64,000 bases of DNA from Leptasterias polaris (GCA_037783415.1 JAZGTN010000073.1:1-64000), one strand, 5' to 3'. Shown: positions 9,331 through 21,245, counted from the stretch's first letter. The notes: generated from the sequence alone by a model not told the origin. Numbers and translations: made by a program.

Positions 9331-9801
9331 GGGAACAAAAGCTTTTGCTTCACCCTAGGCCTAAATGTTGTCCTGTTTGTGATTATTTATTCAATTTCCG
9401 TGTAAATTGTTATTGTCTTTACTACTTCTCTGGTTTGCCATTATGTATTCATTATCATGTACCTTAACTTTAACGATGTACACAAATGTAACTTTATGGC
9501 AACATTGAAATAAATGTAGTGTAATAATAATAAAATATCGCCGAATGGAGCAAATATGTCCACGCAGGAAGAATAATCCCCAATAGGAATACACAATCCG
9601 AGAAGCGTTTCTGACAGAAACGTTCGATTCAAATTTCGGGGCATACAAACTGCTATCTTTATACATAACCACATTACTTCGAAGGGAAATGCTTCTCAAA
9701 ATATTTTATACTATATCGAAAGCTGCTGCAGGCTTCTAACCAATAAGTTTCTATTGCAATTAATTTTAAGAGTGATTACCAAACGTATACGTTCCCTTTA
9801 A
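9331..9801. mobile_element. Diverged, 5'-truncated copy of the TTAA MITE family
   Basis: From about 9530 the sequence follows the MITE a interior (CGCCGAATGGAGCAAATATG, TCCGAGAAGCGTTTCTGACA) and ends in ACCAAACGTATACGTTCCCT before TTAA. The stretch 9331-9530 was not recognised. The open frame on the minus strand here is not considered real. Confidence 0.5.
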
Positions 9802-11306
9802 TTCTTCGGATGTTGACAAAATACACTGCGTTGCCCTCTACGATCGCTAGTACGGTGATCAACTCCATAATTATTGCAAAATCCTCATCGACATGCTGCT
9901 GTGTGATTGAGGACGCTATTGCCAAATTACAAGAAGACTTCAGTCCACAATAATCAGTGTTTCTAAAAGTTGACGTACAAAACGTCCTCTAGTCAGAAAA
10001 AATCCTCATAATTGGGGAATTTTTAAATTCCACTTTAGCCTGATTAACAAAATGGTTGGTTAATTTTATTGCTCATGACCTCCTGGTGAAAAGTATATTG
10101 CTTACTTTTACCACGTGTCTATTTTGCAGATGACATAATAAGCACAGATGTGAAGTTTTAAAATTGTGAATTCTTCCCCAAAGTAACGTAGAAGTGAAGG
10201 CTTTCCCGTTCGGGGTAATTTCGTTAACGGATATGCAAAGTAAACTAACTTAATCACAACTTCACCAAGGATCGGAGTGAATTATACATTCTTTGCAGTG
10301 AGTTCGCTCATGTCTCGTTGCTATTATTAACAAATTAAAACTGTTACTAGTGTGTTGTTGTTTTGTTTTATTGGAACACGTACGAGGTACAAACTTCGTG
10401 ATCATGTAGCGAGATATCTATTACCTTCGACCTCATGACGTAGTTGAAAACATCAGACTCTCGTAAAATTCAACAAATTAAGAAAGGGCTCGGGTTCGAA
10501 CGTGTCTCTAAACGTTGAAACAGCCCATGGTTATCCACCGTTAATGGTGCAGGCCGCGAGGACACAAACAGACGGACCTTGGAGGTTCGACACCATACAA
10601 GAACCAGTGCGAAGTTAGTTACATCAGTGAATTCATCACAACTAGTCATGAAAAAGGTTTATTCCATTTTTGCATGAGTACGAATTTACGAAATATATTG
10701 AAGCTGTCTGTATTTACTTGATTGAACTTGGCGACCTCACAAAAAAAAAAACATTATATAATTGTTATTGTAATTTATAATTGATGTCAAGGGTCCTGAC
10801 GCTCTCAAACACATGACCATCTCCCCGAAGCCAAAGAAAAAAACTGGAACAATGAAGACAACTTACAAAGTTTAACGTAACTCAAAACAACTGAAAAGCT
10901 AAAATTCCCATTTAAACTTAGCTACTTCGAATTTTGTCACGAATTGCTATAGCTGTTTCATTGTGCATGGGATTACCTCAAACATTACAATAATACTACA
11001 TGTCGGTATAACATCAGTATAAATAGTATAAGATTGGTTAGAAATATTATCTACAGATTATAGTGTCTTGGTTTTACGTACAATTCGAACACAAGACCAG
11101 GCCCAGGATCGACGGTAATATAAATTAGATGAGGTCAACCAAAATAAACATAGCGGCCACAAACGGCCGCAAAATTGATCGACTTCCATTTAGAGGTCTT
11201 TAGTGAAAGTCAAGTCCGGAATTGACATTTTCCAATGTTTCCCATCTGACATACTATTTACAATTGTAATGCACACAATAATTTCTGTTTCATGTTGTTT
11301 TTACGG
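9802..11306. other. Receptor-block spacer (block 2)
   Basis: This AT-rich spacer recurs near 31980-33310, 40981-42690, 47640-48800 and in part at 57590-58650. Landmarks are GGGCTCGGGTTCGAACGTGT near 10490 and the palindrome CGGCCACAAACGGCCG near 11155. No coding region, RNA gene or transposon end is seen. Confidence 0.6.
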
Positions 11307-12036
11307 ACATTTTCACTGAAATAATGCAGTTCAAAAATCGCCATGCTTGGGCGTATTGTGATGACAGAAATAATAATAAGGATTTACATCCGGGTCATCC
11401 TGCTGATGAAGACCGTAGTATCGGTCGAAAGTTACAGGTACGGAAATATTTCCTGTGTAGTGAAATCAAAAGTCAAACATGTAACTGTATCGAATTACCA
11501 ACACAGATGAATTTTCATGCTAACACATTGATTCATAGTTTAAACTTTACACAGAAACACAATCCTGTTTGCTAAAGGTGTAAAAAGAGAACCCAGAATT
11601 GTTACACTCTATTATACAATGTTATCTGAGTTTTTCTCCTGACGACGATTAGAACATACTGATCGAAACATTGAGTTTTTATACACCACCAGTTTTCTTT
11701 TCAGAACAACCACAAATCAGAGAGATTGTTCACATGGTACTAGAATACAATGTTGTCGAACTAAACGTTTCACAGCAAGTTTCTTTTGAGGTACCAAGTG
11801 GTAAACCGATCAAGGCATACCATTACAGCTAACCGACAGTCGATCGTTCCGTCTGGTTCCAACAGGACAAATCCACAGTGCAACACACACAAACATGTTA
11901 ATTATTGTGTAATCTTGAACTAAATGGGACAGTTTTGCAGACAATCAGCGAAAGGACATTGATGACTCAATCATTTTGGTGATATCAAGACAGAATGTCT
12001 CGAGAACTAGCAACCCAAAGATGCCGTAGGCCTAAG
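11307..12036 (+). other. Conserved exon-like DNA in block 2 (frame-disrupted)
   Basis: Two conserved stretches are present: about 11324-11575 (an 83-codon frame) and about 11690-11850, which follows a pyrimidine tract ending TTTTCAG. The second encodes a readable peptide in blocks 4 and 5 but here carries an extra base at about 11818 that shifts it to a stop. The first changes frame between blocks. This is either a decayed exon of an unrecognised gene or non-coding DNA copied with the receptor. Confidence 0.3.
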
Positions 12037-12974
12037 CTAGATTATGAGAAAAATTACATGTGAATCTGAATCAAGGAGGGGCTCCAAGGTCAACATGAGT
12101 TTTGTGAGGAACTCATTTTCCAATCGGTAAAGGTCCTCATGAAAGCAGGGAAATGTAAGTCTGTAACTCCACGGTAAATGGTGTAAAATATCATTACGTA
12201 AATTATATACTCTTTCAGAGCGAAATTTGAAATATGACGTCATCGGACAGCAAAAACAAGTGGGTATGTACATTCCAGAGGGGAATTTCTGCACCAGTCG
12301 AAAGCTTAAATTCAATGCCGTTTTGTTGATTGAATATAATCTAAATTCAGGGAAGAAAAAAATAAAAAATCTGCACAGATTTTTATGTAACATTATTTTT
12401 GAAATGTGACGTCCATCGAAAGTTAATGGATTCTGACAGAAATTGCACTTGAGGTTATCAAACAAAGTAGCATTTTACATCATTTAAACGTGAGGTTGGA
12501 GACTTGTAACTGTTTTCCCATTTTCATAAGAACTCTATCTATTGAAGACTGACTGAATTTCAAAACTGAATTTGGTCTTTGAGAAACAATAGAACCTAAT
12601 TGTCGCTGATATTATAATAGTATGAATACTTACTTTAAAATGTTCATTACGGTTTGTGCAAATCGTCTGCTCAGAGCTATAAGGTCATTAGTGCAATTTG
12701 TATATAATGGGTTTCATAAAATTGCCTTTGCATTAAATCGTAAAAGCCATAATTATTGGTAAATGGAGCCCATTGATTAAAAGTGGTCTTCAAAGTATTT
12801 GATGGCCAAAAAAACCCATTCATTTTCTAATTAAGTCATTCGTTTCTCAATTTGTTTTGTTTCCCCTTCAAATTTATACGCATTTTTTATGTAAACACTT
12901 TTTGATCATTACGCATAATTATGAAATTACCATTAATGACCTTATAGTTTTGAGCAGTGGAAATCATCCTTCTT
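12037..12974. other. Spacer downstream of receptor copy 2
   Basis: Contains a stretch with an intron-like shape (GTAAGT at about 12156 to CTCTTTCAG at about 12219) followed by a plus-strand frame beginning LKYDVIGQQKQVGMYIPEGN. A 142-codon minus-strand frame spans the same bases. Both are kept almost unchanged in blocks 3-5, but splice phases do not join in an open frame, so neither is called as a gene. Confidence 0.35.
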
Positions 12975-14036
12975 TCAGGCGTTAGTGTTACCGGAACCAG
13001 ACGGAGCAAGCCCCAAGACGGTGCTTTGTGCAGTGTCATTTGCAAGATTGTTCCTTATCGTCGACCCGTCATTGGTGGTACCCACTTGGTTGCCTGTTGG
13101 CCCACCGCAGATCATCTTCCTAGCCTGCTTTTTGAAACGCTCATAGGTGAAACAGTAGATCAAGGGGTTGATGCAGACATTCACAACAACGAAAGCGTTG
13201 AGCGCTTGGTACATGTTGCTGTTCACGAAGTTGTCGTTCAGCCCAAGATTGTAGAGGATGTAGTTGATCTCTGCCGGTGTCCAACAGATGACGAAGAAGA
13301 CGGCCACCAGAAACAGGGTCTTGGTGACGTTCTTATTGGCCTTCGACAGCATATTCCGAGCGTCCTGGTTGTTATCACCCACCCTGGCTTTAGATCGGTT
13401 GCGAAGCTCCGAGATGATCTTGCTGTAGGCGAAGATGATGATTCCAATTGGAATGAGCAGGTCCTTGACGAAGATGAAGAACCCCCAAATGGCTTGGACT
13501 GTGGTGGTGGGCCAGGAGACGTCACAGGCCCCGTTGACTTGGTACGGGAAGACGAGGCTATGAACCTCGGACACCCCGCCACATATCCAAGCAGCTGCCA
13601 TGATCAGCCCCAGTCGACGTGTCGAGAACATGTTCCGGTGTTTGACGGACTGGCAGGTTGCGAAGTACCGCTCCATCGATATGGCGACCAGGTTGTAAGT
13701 CGACGTGATGAGCATACTGTACTGGACCCACTCCGACCACCAGAGGTTGCAGTAGAGCGAGCCGATGAGATTTCCGGGTACAACAGCTGGCGGAGATACC
13801 ACAAGAAATCGCCGCAGGAGGAACATAAGTGACGACAGGCAATCCACAAGGGATTGGTGAATGATCAGCTTATTTGTCGAAGAGCTGAAAACTTTATGAT
13901 ATCTTAACATGACCAGACAGACAAATGCATTGCCCATCAATCCGATTGTGCCAATGGTTACATTGACATAGAAAGCTGCTTCGCCAGAATTGTCGTCGGG
14001 CTCAGTTGTATGCGTGACTGACGTAGACGACTCCAT
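12975..14036 (-). CDS. Intronless class A GPCR, copy 2
   Basis: Another 353-residue receptor with all the marks of copy 1: N25 glycosylation site, D65, C96-C171, ERY 122-124, CWTP 251-254, NPLIY 290-294. It differs from copy 1 only at residue 107 (S for G, helix 3) and 350 (N for D, tail). The flanking DNA is also almost identical to that of copy 1, with an offset of 11,146 bp, so the pair reflects a recent block duplication or ongoing homogenisation. The frame is intact. Whether both copies are expressed cannot be judged from sequence. Confidence 0.93.
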   Translation of the reverse strand: MESSTSVTHTTEPDDNSGEAAFYVNVTIGTIGLMGNAFVCLVMLRYHKVFSSSTNKLIIHQSLVDCLSSLMFLLRRFLVVSPPAVVPGNLIGSLYCNLWWSEWVQYSMLITSTYNLVAISMERYFATCQSVKHRNMFSTRRLGLIMAAAWICGGVSEVHSLVFPYQVNGACDVSWPTTTVQAIWGFFIFVKDLLIPIGIIIFAYSKIISELRNRSKARVGDNNQDARNMLSKANKNVTKTLFLVAVFFVICWTPAEINYILYNLGLNDNFVNSNMYQALNAFVVVNVCINPLIYCFTYERFKKQARKMICGGPTGNQVGTTNDGSTIRNNLANDTAQSTVLGLAPSGSGNTNA

Positions 14037-14517
14037 TGCAAGTCAAACACTGACAACTTTGCGATGGGGTATAACATTAACACAGTCCAGTTTTAATTCT
14101 TGCGTTGCGGTTTTATTCCCGACGGAGACAATTCCGTTTCCACCATGGGAGGTAACCTGATAACACGTGACTCTCGTGACTGCGTGCTGCAGCGAGAACA
14201 TTCTTGTCAGCCATCCGGATTAGACGTTCTCTTCGAAACCACTCCATTTCGAAGACGGCCTCCAGATGGATTGGATTATTTTGAAATGAAACGAGAGTAA
14301 TACAATTTTATTTGTGCATGTCAGTGGTGATTGCATTTGGGACTCCACTTGTCATGTCTTTCTTTCCCGTGCATTTAAATGTCAACTGAATTCTATTTCA
14401 AAACCAATCACCACTGATTTAATCACGCGCGGTACCTACTGTCCACATTGTTTCAAATAATGAAATTCCACGGGAAAATGACACATGATTAATTTCAAAA
14501 ACGAAGCCCCCATACTT
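14037..14517. other. 5' flank of receptor copy 2
   Basis: It is almost identical to 2891-3371. No named promoter element is visible. Confidence 0.5.
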
Positions 14518-14521
14518 TTAA

Positions 14522-14910
14522 AGGAAAGTATTGATACCTTCGGTTTTTGGAAGCGTTCGATTGTTTTAATCCTATCTAAATGTTTATATTTATACATTAA
14601 AACTAACCTGTGAAAATTTCATTTTCAAAAGAGGTTCGCGTTTTTGAGATATCACCGAAAATTCGGAGCGAATATGTCCACGTATGAAGAATAATCCACA
14701 CAATCTGAGAAGCGTTTCTGACAGAAACGTTTCTCAGATTCAAATTTGAGGGCATACAAACTGAATGTTTACATAACCTGCATAACCATAAAACTTTGAA
14801 GTGAAATGTTTCTCAAAATGCTTTATTATCGAAAGCTGCTGTAAGCTTCTAACCAATAGGTTTGTATTGCCATTAATTTTAAGAGTGATTACCAAACGTA
14901 TACAGACCCT
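14522..14910. mobile_element. TTAA-flanked MITE, copy a3
   Basis: It is bounded by TTAA at 14518-14521 and 14911-14914, and ends GATTACCAAACGTATACAGA. It retains the GATTACC that copies a1 and a2 have lost, so it is closer to the ancestral right end. Confidence 0.65.
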
Positions 14911-14914
14911 TTAA

Positions 14915-15463
14915 AGCTCAACTATGTAAAGCGGTATTTGGTGTGATTTCAAAAAGGTTTCTACATGAAAACATAACTTTAATACTAAGGAGATGCTGGG
15001 GTGTGGCCATTGGTTTAGAAACGTCCCAATTGTGCTAGATGATTTTGGTGTAGACTCATTTCGCTATTACTTATATATATTTAAATCTTTGGACAAAAGT
15101 ATATAATTTTTATATACATTTCAAATTTCCCTTGCCTTATTGACTGTCAGAGAGAATTTTTAACGTGTATTTTAGACTTGCAATCATTGGATTTTGTTTT
15201 AGATTTTTTTTAAAGAACAAAACGAATCGTTCTGTCCTGTTCTCGAACTTGGCGATTGTTTCATTGCGACCATTATTTGGACTACGACTACAAACGCATT
15301 GAAAAAGGTTTAATTTAATTAAATCATTTTGACTCATTAACTGTCAACTACAAGTTACGGTCTTAAAGGCAAAGTATACCCTTGGTTTTTTGAACTGTTC
15401 AATTGTTTCAATCCTATATAAATGTAGACGTATACTCACCTGTGAAAAGTTCATTTCGAAAGG
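14915..15463. other. Spacer and truncated MITE start
   Basis: 14915-15345 repeats 3765-4205. From TTAAAGGCAAAGTATACCC at about 15364 only the first ~100 bp of the MITE remain before SINE-flank sequence starts at about 15464. No gene is seen. Confidence 0.5.
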
Positions 15464-15712
15464 TGAAGTAAAAAATTCAACAAAGAAAAGGGCAATGTGA
15501 AAGGTACATGGAAGCTCATTGTAAATCCATTAATAAATAAAAATATCAAATAATAAACCACAAGGGAAACTGACTGGGTAAATGTTTAAATGATTTTGGG
15601 TTGAACAAAGAAAAATTGACTATAGCGGGATTTGAACCAACGACCTCCGGTTTAACGTGCCGGCGCTCTACCAACTGAGCTATCTAGCCCTATGTTGGCG
15701 GTTTCCCTATTT
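15464..15712 (-). mobile_element. SINE, inverted, interrupted by a 5.5-kb insertion
   Basis: It matches the SINE tail, tRNA-like segment and start of the head in reverse orientation. The head breaks off in CCCTATTT at 15712 and resumes at 21246 in TTTGTCAATATC, the next bases of the intact unit. Confidence 0.75.
15618..15689 (-). tRNA. tRNA-like (Asn-GTT-like) segment of SINE, inverted copy
   Basis: These 72 nt are identical in structure to the segment at 5232-5303, including the C33 change and intact first base pair. It is probably a pseudo-tRNA. Confidence 0.6.
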
Positions 15713-16985
15713 AGGTGTTCGGGCACACAGCCCGTAACACCTCTTGTTTTTGTTCCGGTTTTTTTTCTTACTTTTTAGGTGTTCGGAGCGGAGCGTAGCT
15801 CCGAACACCTCTTGTTATTGTTCGTTTTTTTTTTTTTTTTTTACTTCGTCTTCTGCTTCTGGCCGTCCCTTGTCCGCTAACAAAAGCACACTTCCCAAGC
15901 TCATATAAACTTGAAACTTTACATGTAGATAGATAACCATTAGGAGACGAAACCGTTTCAGTTACGTCATGATGACGTCATCAGGTGTCAAATTACAAGG
16001 TTTTTAGAAGAAAAAAAAATTAATCTTTGAAATTCTGTAACAAATCACATTTAAGAGGCCGTCGGTTGTTTTATGCGGGATCATACTTAGGTCATATAGG
16101 TCTTTATTTTTTGTCGTGTGCGTGACCTCACATGACCTCTACTTCCGGTCGAAACAGGAAGAAATAGGAAGTGCCTCGTAATTTAAAAGTGGCACACTTT
16201 TTGAAGTTTTTTTAAACGGTGTTATAGTCGAGCAAGAGTCTGGTTTAAAAAAATAAGACAAGTGACGTCATAAAAGTCAAGAGCGCCCTCTAGCGGCAGG
16301 TTGAAAACAATTAAAAATACACTTTTACTAGATGTCTGTGGCGAAGTTTATGATAATCGTTTCAAAATTGGTATACATAATGACCTTCATGCAGACAACA
16401 TATGTGTGAATTTTTAGATTGATGACGTCATCATGTGTCACGTGGTATCGCATTAAATGTTTACTTTTTGAAGCTGTGTATCTACAAAACCACAAGTTTG
16501 ACTGAGTTGAAACTTGGCATGCTGATAGACAGTTATATTGACTACTTAAAGCTAGAGTGACGACTTGATGACGTCATCCAATTTTTTTTTTCAAATTTTA
16601 GAAATATTGACCAATTGGTACATATCTTCAGTACAAAGCAAGCTATAGTCAAATTTCATTTTGCATGAGACTTGGAAGGTCCAACAAGGATATAACGTGG
16701 AGTGACGTTTTCACGACGTCATCGATTTTCATGTTATGTCACCACCAAGGTAGTGTTTTACAAGATCTATATGTACAGAACAACTTTGGTGATCAAATGG
16801 AAACTTTGCATGTACTCAAGCTGGGATGTGTTACATCCAAAAAGTTTGGTCAAATCTTTAGAACCACCATTCTAAAGACTCTATAGAAGTACACAATATT
16901 TAATACACAGACATGTTTATAACATTTCTTTGAAACACGAGGTCACACCGAACACCTCTTTTTTGTTTCCAACAAAAAATTATGT
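15713..16985 (+). mobile_element. TGACGTCA-rich fold-back element, copy I
   Basis: Two hairpins open the element: 15713-15742 and 15777-15810, the latter with a 13-bp stem AGGTGTTCGGAGC/GCTCCGAACACCT. It closes near 16950 with CACCGAACACCTC, the inverse of the opening motif. The interior carries the CRE-like palindrome GACGTCA repeatedly (about 15970, 16264, 16424, 16569, 16714), mostly as GATGACGTCATC. No protein is encoded. It inserted into the SINE at 15712/21246. The element class is not recognised. Confidence 0.55.
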
Positions 16986-17788
16986 CTAGTTAATACTTCT
17001 TATTCTTCTTCTTATCCCCCGCGATTGTCCGCTAACAAAAGCACACTTCCCAAGCTCGTATAATTTTGAAATTTCTACCATAGTTAGATAACCATTAGGA
17101 GACGAAACCGTTTCATTTACGTCATGATGACGTCATCAGGTGTCAATTTACAAGGTTTTTAGAAAAAAATAAATTAATCTTTGAAAATCTGTAACAAATC
17201 ACACTTAAGAGACCGGCGGTTGTTTTATGCGGGATCATACTTAGGTCGTATAGGTCTTTATTTTTTGTCGTGTGCATGACCTCACATGACCTCTACTTCC
17301 GGTCGTAACAGGAAGAAACAGGAAGTGCCTTGTAATTTAAAAGTGCCACACTTTTTGAAGTTTTTTTTAACGGTGTTATAGTCGAGCAAGAGTCTGGTTT
17401 AACAAAATAAGACAAATGACGTCATAAAAGTCAAGAGCGCCCTCTAGCGGCAGGTTGAAAACAATTAAAAATGCACTTTTCCTAGATGTCTGTGGCGAAG
17501 TTTAAGATAATCGTTTCGAAATTGGTATACATAATGACCTTCATGCAGACAACATATGTGTGAAGTTTTAGATTGATGACGTCATCGTGTGTCACGTGGT
17601 ATTGCCTTAAAGGTTTACTTTTTGAAGCCGTGTATTTACAAAACCACAAGATCGACTGAGTTGAAACTTGGCATGTTGAAAGACAGTGATATTGACTATG
17701 TAAATCTAAAGAAAGAACATGATGACGTCATTCCTTTTTGTTATACAAATATTTGAAATATTGACCAATTATTACGGGTATTTATTGA
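16986..17788 (+). mobile_element. TGACGTCA-rich element, copy II (left part)
   Basis: It tandemly repeats copy I from CCGCTAACAAAAGCACACTT onward, including GACGTCA sites at about 17130, 17417, 17577 and 17722. After GACCAATT at about 17770 it departs from copy I, where a TIR element begins. The right end appears at about 20955-21245. Confidence 0.55.
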
Positions 17789-20277
17789 CCCGCTGTCAAA
17801 CCACTAGACTTGTGGACAAGTCGTTAAATGTCTGTCGCGGTGATAGCGGAACGGCTTTCTCGCAATATCCCGCGAGAGGGCTGCTCTGTGCGAGATTACT
17901 GCTCTCAAGACTGGTCACATTTACCGACTTGTGAAACCCGCTGGCGGTTTGTGCACGGCCTATGGGCACTTCAGCCGAATTTGTACGGACGCATCTGATT
18001 GGTCAATTTCGTTATATCTATGAATATTCAAACAGTAGATGAATATTAAACATCAAATCCTGTACTGGATGGAGTTTTATGTTGCTTTGATCATGCACGA
18101 TCAAAACCAAACACTGAGTGGTGAGAGTGATTGTGTTCATGAATATTTTGACACAAGAAAATACGTATTCAAATTATGGGTACAACTTGTAAATAATTAC
18201 AAAAAATCGAACGTAAGATTTTATTTCAGAGTCCGAGCGTGTTTGACAGTGCACAGCGTGTGGGGACATGACGTAAAACACACGGGCAAATCGTGTAGCT
18301 GCATGCCATGGCGCGCAGAGTTTCTCTCGGCCGGGGCTCAGCACGACGGAAACCCCTACCCGGCCCTAGCTAGCATGCCAAGAGATAGCTGTACCTGGAA
18401 GCTCATGAACATGTGGGAGGGGGTAGGGAGCCAGACCACCAACTACCTTGTCATTGCGGGTTTGTTAGTCGGTAAACCTCGCTGATCGAATCCGCTGTTT
18501 TAAAATCGTTACGTTTCAATGTTCGGTGTACGTTCCTTTCCCCCGATTTGGAAATTAAATAAGATTTATGTCAATAAATAGGAAAACCACTCTTATATTG
18601 ACGGTGCAATTAAGTTAAACAATTTGTGAGACAAAAACGAGCCCCCACCCAAAAAAAAAACCCCACACAAAACCAGAGCCCCTGAAGGAACAGGTGAAAA
18701 ATAAATTAAAAATTAAAATGTGAAAAAAAATTCTCACTCTGAATTTCTTTTTCCACTCTCGACACACAAAATTCCAACGAAGTCATTTCGTTTCCTCAAA
18801 ATATTATTTAATTCAATCAAAATATAATTTTGTCACATAAAATTAATTTTTTTTAAATTTGTAAACAAAGTTGTGTTTTTCTAGGTAGCAAAATAGATTT
18901 TTCCTAGAAAATACGTTTTTGTTCCCTCGAACACGCCTTCTTTCACCCGAAATACGATTTTGTTACCCAGAAATACGCGTTTGTTCCCTGAAAGATACGC
19001 ATTCGTTTCCTCGAAATATGATTTTGTTCCCACAAAATATAATTTTGTTCGCTCTAAATATGCTTTCGTTCAATAAAAATTATTTTTTCCACCGAAAGGA
19101 GATTTCTTTCCCTGAAAACAAGCTTTCGATTCATCAAAATACGACTTTGAATTAGTTGCCCGAAACATACTTTCATTCGTCCGAAATATGCTTTCGTTCA
19201 ATAAAAATATGATTTTTTTCCACCGAAAGGAGATTTCTTTCCCTAAAAACAAGCGTTCGTTTCATCAAAATACGACTTTGAATTAGTTGCCCGAAACATA
19301 CTTTCATTCGTCCGAAATATGCTTTCGTTCAATAAAAATATGATTTTTTTCCACCGAAAGGAGATTTCTTTCCCTAAAAACAAGCGTTCGTTTCATCAAA
19401 ATACGACTTTGAATTAGTTGCCAGAAATATACGTTCATTCGTCCGAAATATGCTTTCGTTCCCTTAATATACGCTCCCGTTCCTTCGCAATGAGATTTTG
19501 TTCCCCAAAATTCCTCTTTCGTTCCTTTAAGATAGCTAGCTTTTGTTCCCTTAAGATAGCTTTCGAAGCCCTGTAGTCCAATCACACAAATTTGTTAAAT
19601 TCCCTTGTGAGGGGCGACTATGAGAGGGGACGAGTTTGTTGTCAGGGGGCGACTTTGCTAGGGGCGACTTTGTAGTTGGTGACTTTGTACATGTGTTTTT
19701 TGAAATTGGCGACTTTGCTAGGGGGGCGAGTTGACTGGTTTCCGTGTCTGTTGTTTATACACACTTAATAACACAATCACTGTAGAACACATCGGGTTAA
19801 ATGATTGGAGCGTATCAGTAACTATTCACGGTAGGCATTATTTATTTTTATGAGGCAAAACACACATCTTAAACAATTATTATAATAATGAATTTTTAAA
19901 TAAGTTTACTTTATTTCTTTAGTTACTAAATTAATGAAGGAGTTAACACCCACAAAACACACCCACAGATGTCTCAAGCGCAAGCATTCAGTACATTTAC
20001 AGTAACTAAAATTAGTACTACCCTTAGATAAAATGGACTCGTCTTCATGATCGTCGCTACAGCAACCGTAATGTACACTGCGTTCGTACATGAATAAATG
20101 AATATGAACCGCCGGCGGGTTTCACAAGTCGTTAATGACGAAGAGTCGGCAGCCAGAAACTTCGCGCGAGAGCAGTGATCTCGCGAGAACATTTTTTATT
20201 AGGCTACAGCACTACACGCGACTCCACTCACCGCGACCATCATTAACGACTTGTCAACAAGTCTATCAAACCACGGG
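17789..20277. mobile_element. DNA transposon with ~165-bp terminal inverted repeats
   Basis: The arms 17789-17950 and 20108-20277 are inverted and imperfectly paired. Both start CCCG, share GACAAGTCGTTAA and GGTCGCGGTGA-like blocks, and end CGACTTGTGAAACCCGC then GGCGGTT. The outer ACTTGT(G/T)GACAAGT is itself palindromic. No transposase is recognised between the arms, so this is non-autonomous. The frame 18039-18485 (148 codons) matches nothing I know and is probably fortuitous. The superfamily is unassigned. Confidence 0.65.
18900..19580. repeat. Degenerate short-unit and ~125-bp tandem repeats in the TIR element
   Basis: Dozens of loosely repeated ~20-bp words such as TTTCGTTCCCTCGAAATA alternate T-rich and CGAAATA parts. 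Superimposed is a ~125-bp tandem block repeated about 2.5 times from about 19050 to 19450. Short open frames on both strands arise from the repetition. Confidence 0.7.
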
Positions 20278-21245
20278 CTACACACACACTACGCGAACTA
20301 AACCAGTTTACTGTTTTGTTATCACGTAGTGTGTGTGTATACGTTGAGCAAATCATCCGCAAGGTTCAAAGTCCATCAAACATGCTTGTGGTCTAGTCTC
20401 TGTTCAAGGTTCGCGCAACCTGCTTTTGACAATACGCTTTGTTAGTCTCTAAAACAGCCGTCCATGCAAACCTCGTTAACAATCAAATGCTATGCTTTCG
20501 ATCGTGTGCTTTTTAAAACTTTTGCTAAAGCTGGTGGTGCTATATCAAATTATGGTCATGCTTTTACCACGCTCTGTGGCATTATTGGCTTGCTCTGTGA
20601 CAGATCGGCTCGTTTTAGTCTACGCAAACACCAATGTGAGCATTTTTGTTGGCCAACAAAGACACACTTTGAGTCGTGCGTAGCGCGTACACGCGTGCAC
20701 TTTTCCATTGTTTTTCATCAATGATGGTGGTCAATGACGTGGTCCATTTGCTTTGATTTGCTGTAAAACGTTAATCGGTGACAGGGTACGCTGAATATAA
20801 GGCATTTCGTCACTAAGGTGACAAAAGGAATTGTCGTGTGCTTATTAATACTAGCAGAAAACATGCGTATAACGTAACAACGATCTACAACCACGTTGCA
20901 AATTTACAATAAATTTGCAATGTTGTGTTTTGCACTCGTGGGGCCCAATTTAATTATATTATGTACTGGAGCATTATTTTTGTGCTCCTATAGTAAATTG
21001 CAAGATTGAGCTCAAGCCGCGATATATTACATTTAACGCTTGTTTTCCTGATAAAAGACGTCATCAATTGTAACATGACTTCGACTTAAAGTTGCAGTTT
21101 TACCAGATTTGTATACTCAGTATTACAATTGCTTGGTCAAGCTTAAAACCAAATTGATGTATTCAAGCTGACAATGAGTAACATCCCATATTTGAACGTC
21201 ATGCCGAACACCTTGTTTTTGTTGTGTAACAAAAATTTAAGTCTA
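20278..21245. other. Right side of the 5.5-kb composite insertion
   Basis: Just outside the TIR is a palindrome, CACACACTACG and CGTAGTGTGTG near 20287-20336. From about 20955 to 21245 the sequence resembles the right end of the TGACGTCA-rich element, with GCCGAACACCTTG at about 21203 and AAGTCTAG at the end. The stretch 20340-20950 was not recognised and no gene is seen in it. Confidence 0.45.

Noticed and set aside
12037..12465. 142-codon minus-strand frame conserved at 51349-51777
   Set aside because: Conserved only because the DNA is duplicated; in blocks 3 and 4 the frame is truncated by indels, and it overlaps a plus-strand splice-like structure.
15940..17760. CRISPR-like array from the repeated GATGACGTCATC motifs
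   Set aside because: Spacing is irregular, the motif is a palindrome inside a transposon, and the genome is eukaryotic.
18039..18485. 148-codon frame as transposase
   Set aside because: No catalytic motif or recognised domain, and no second supporting frame.
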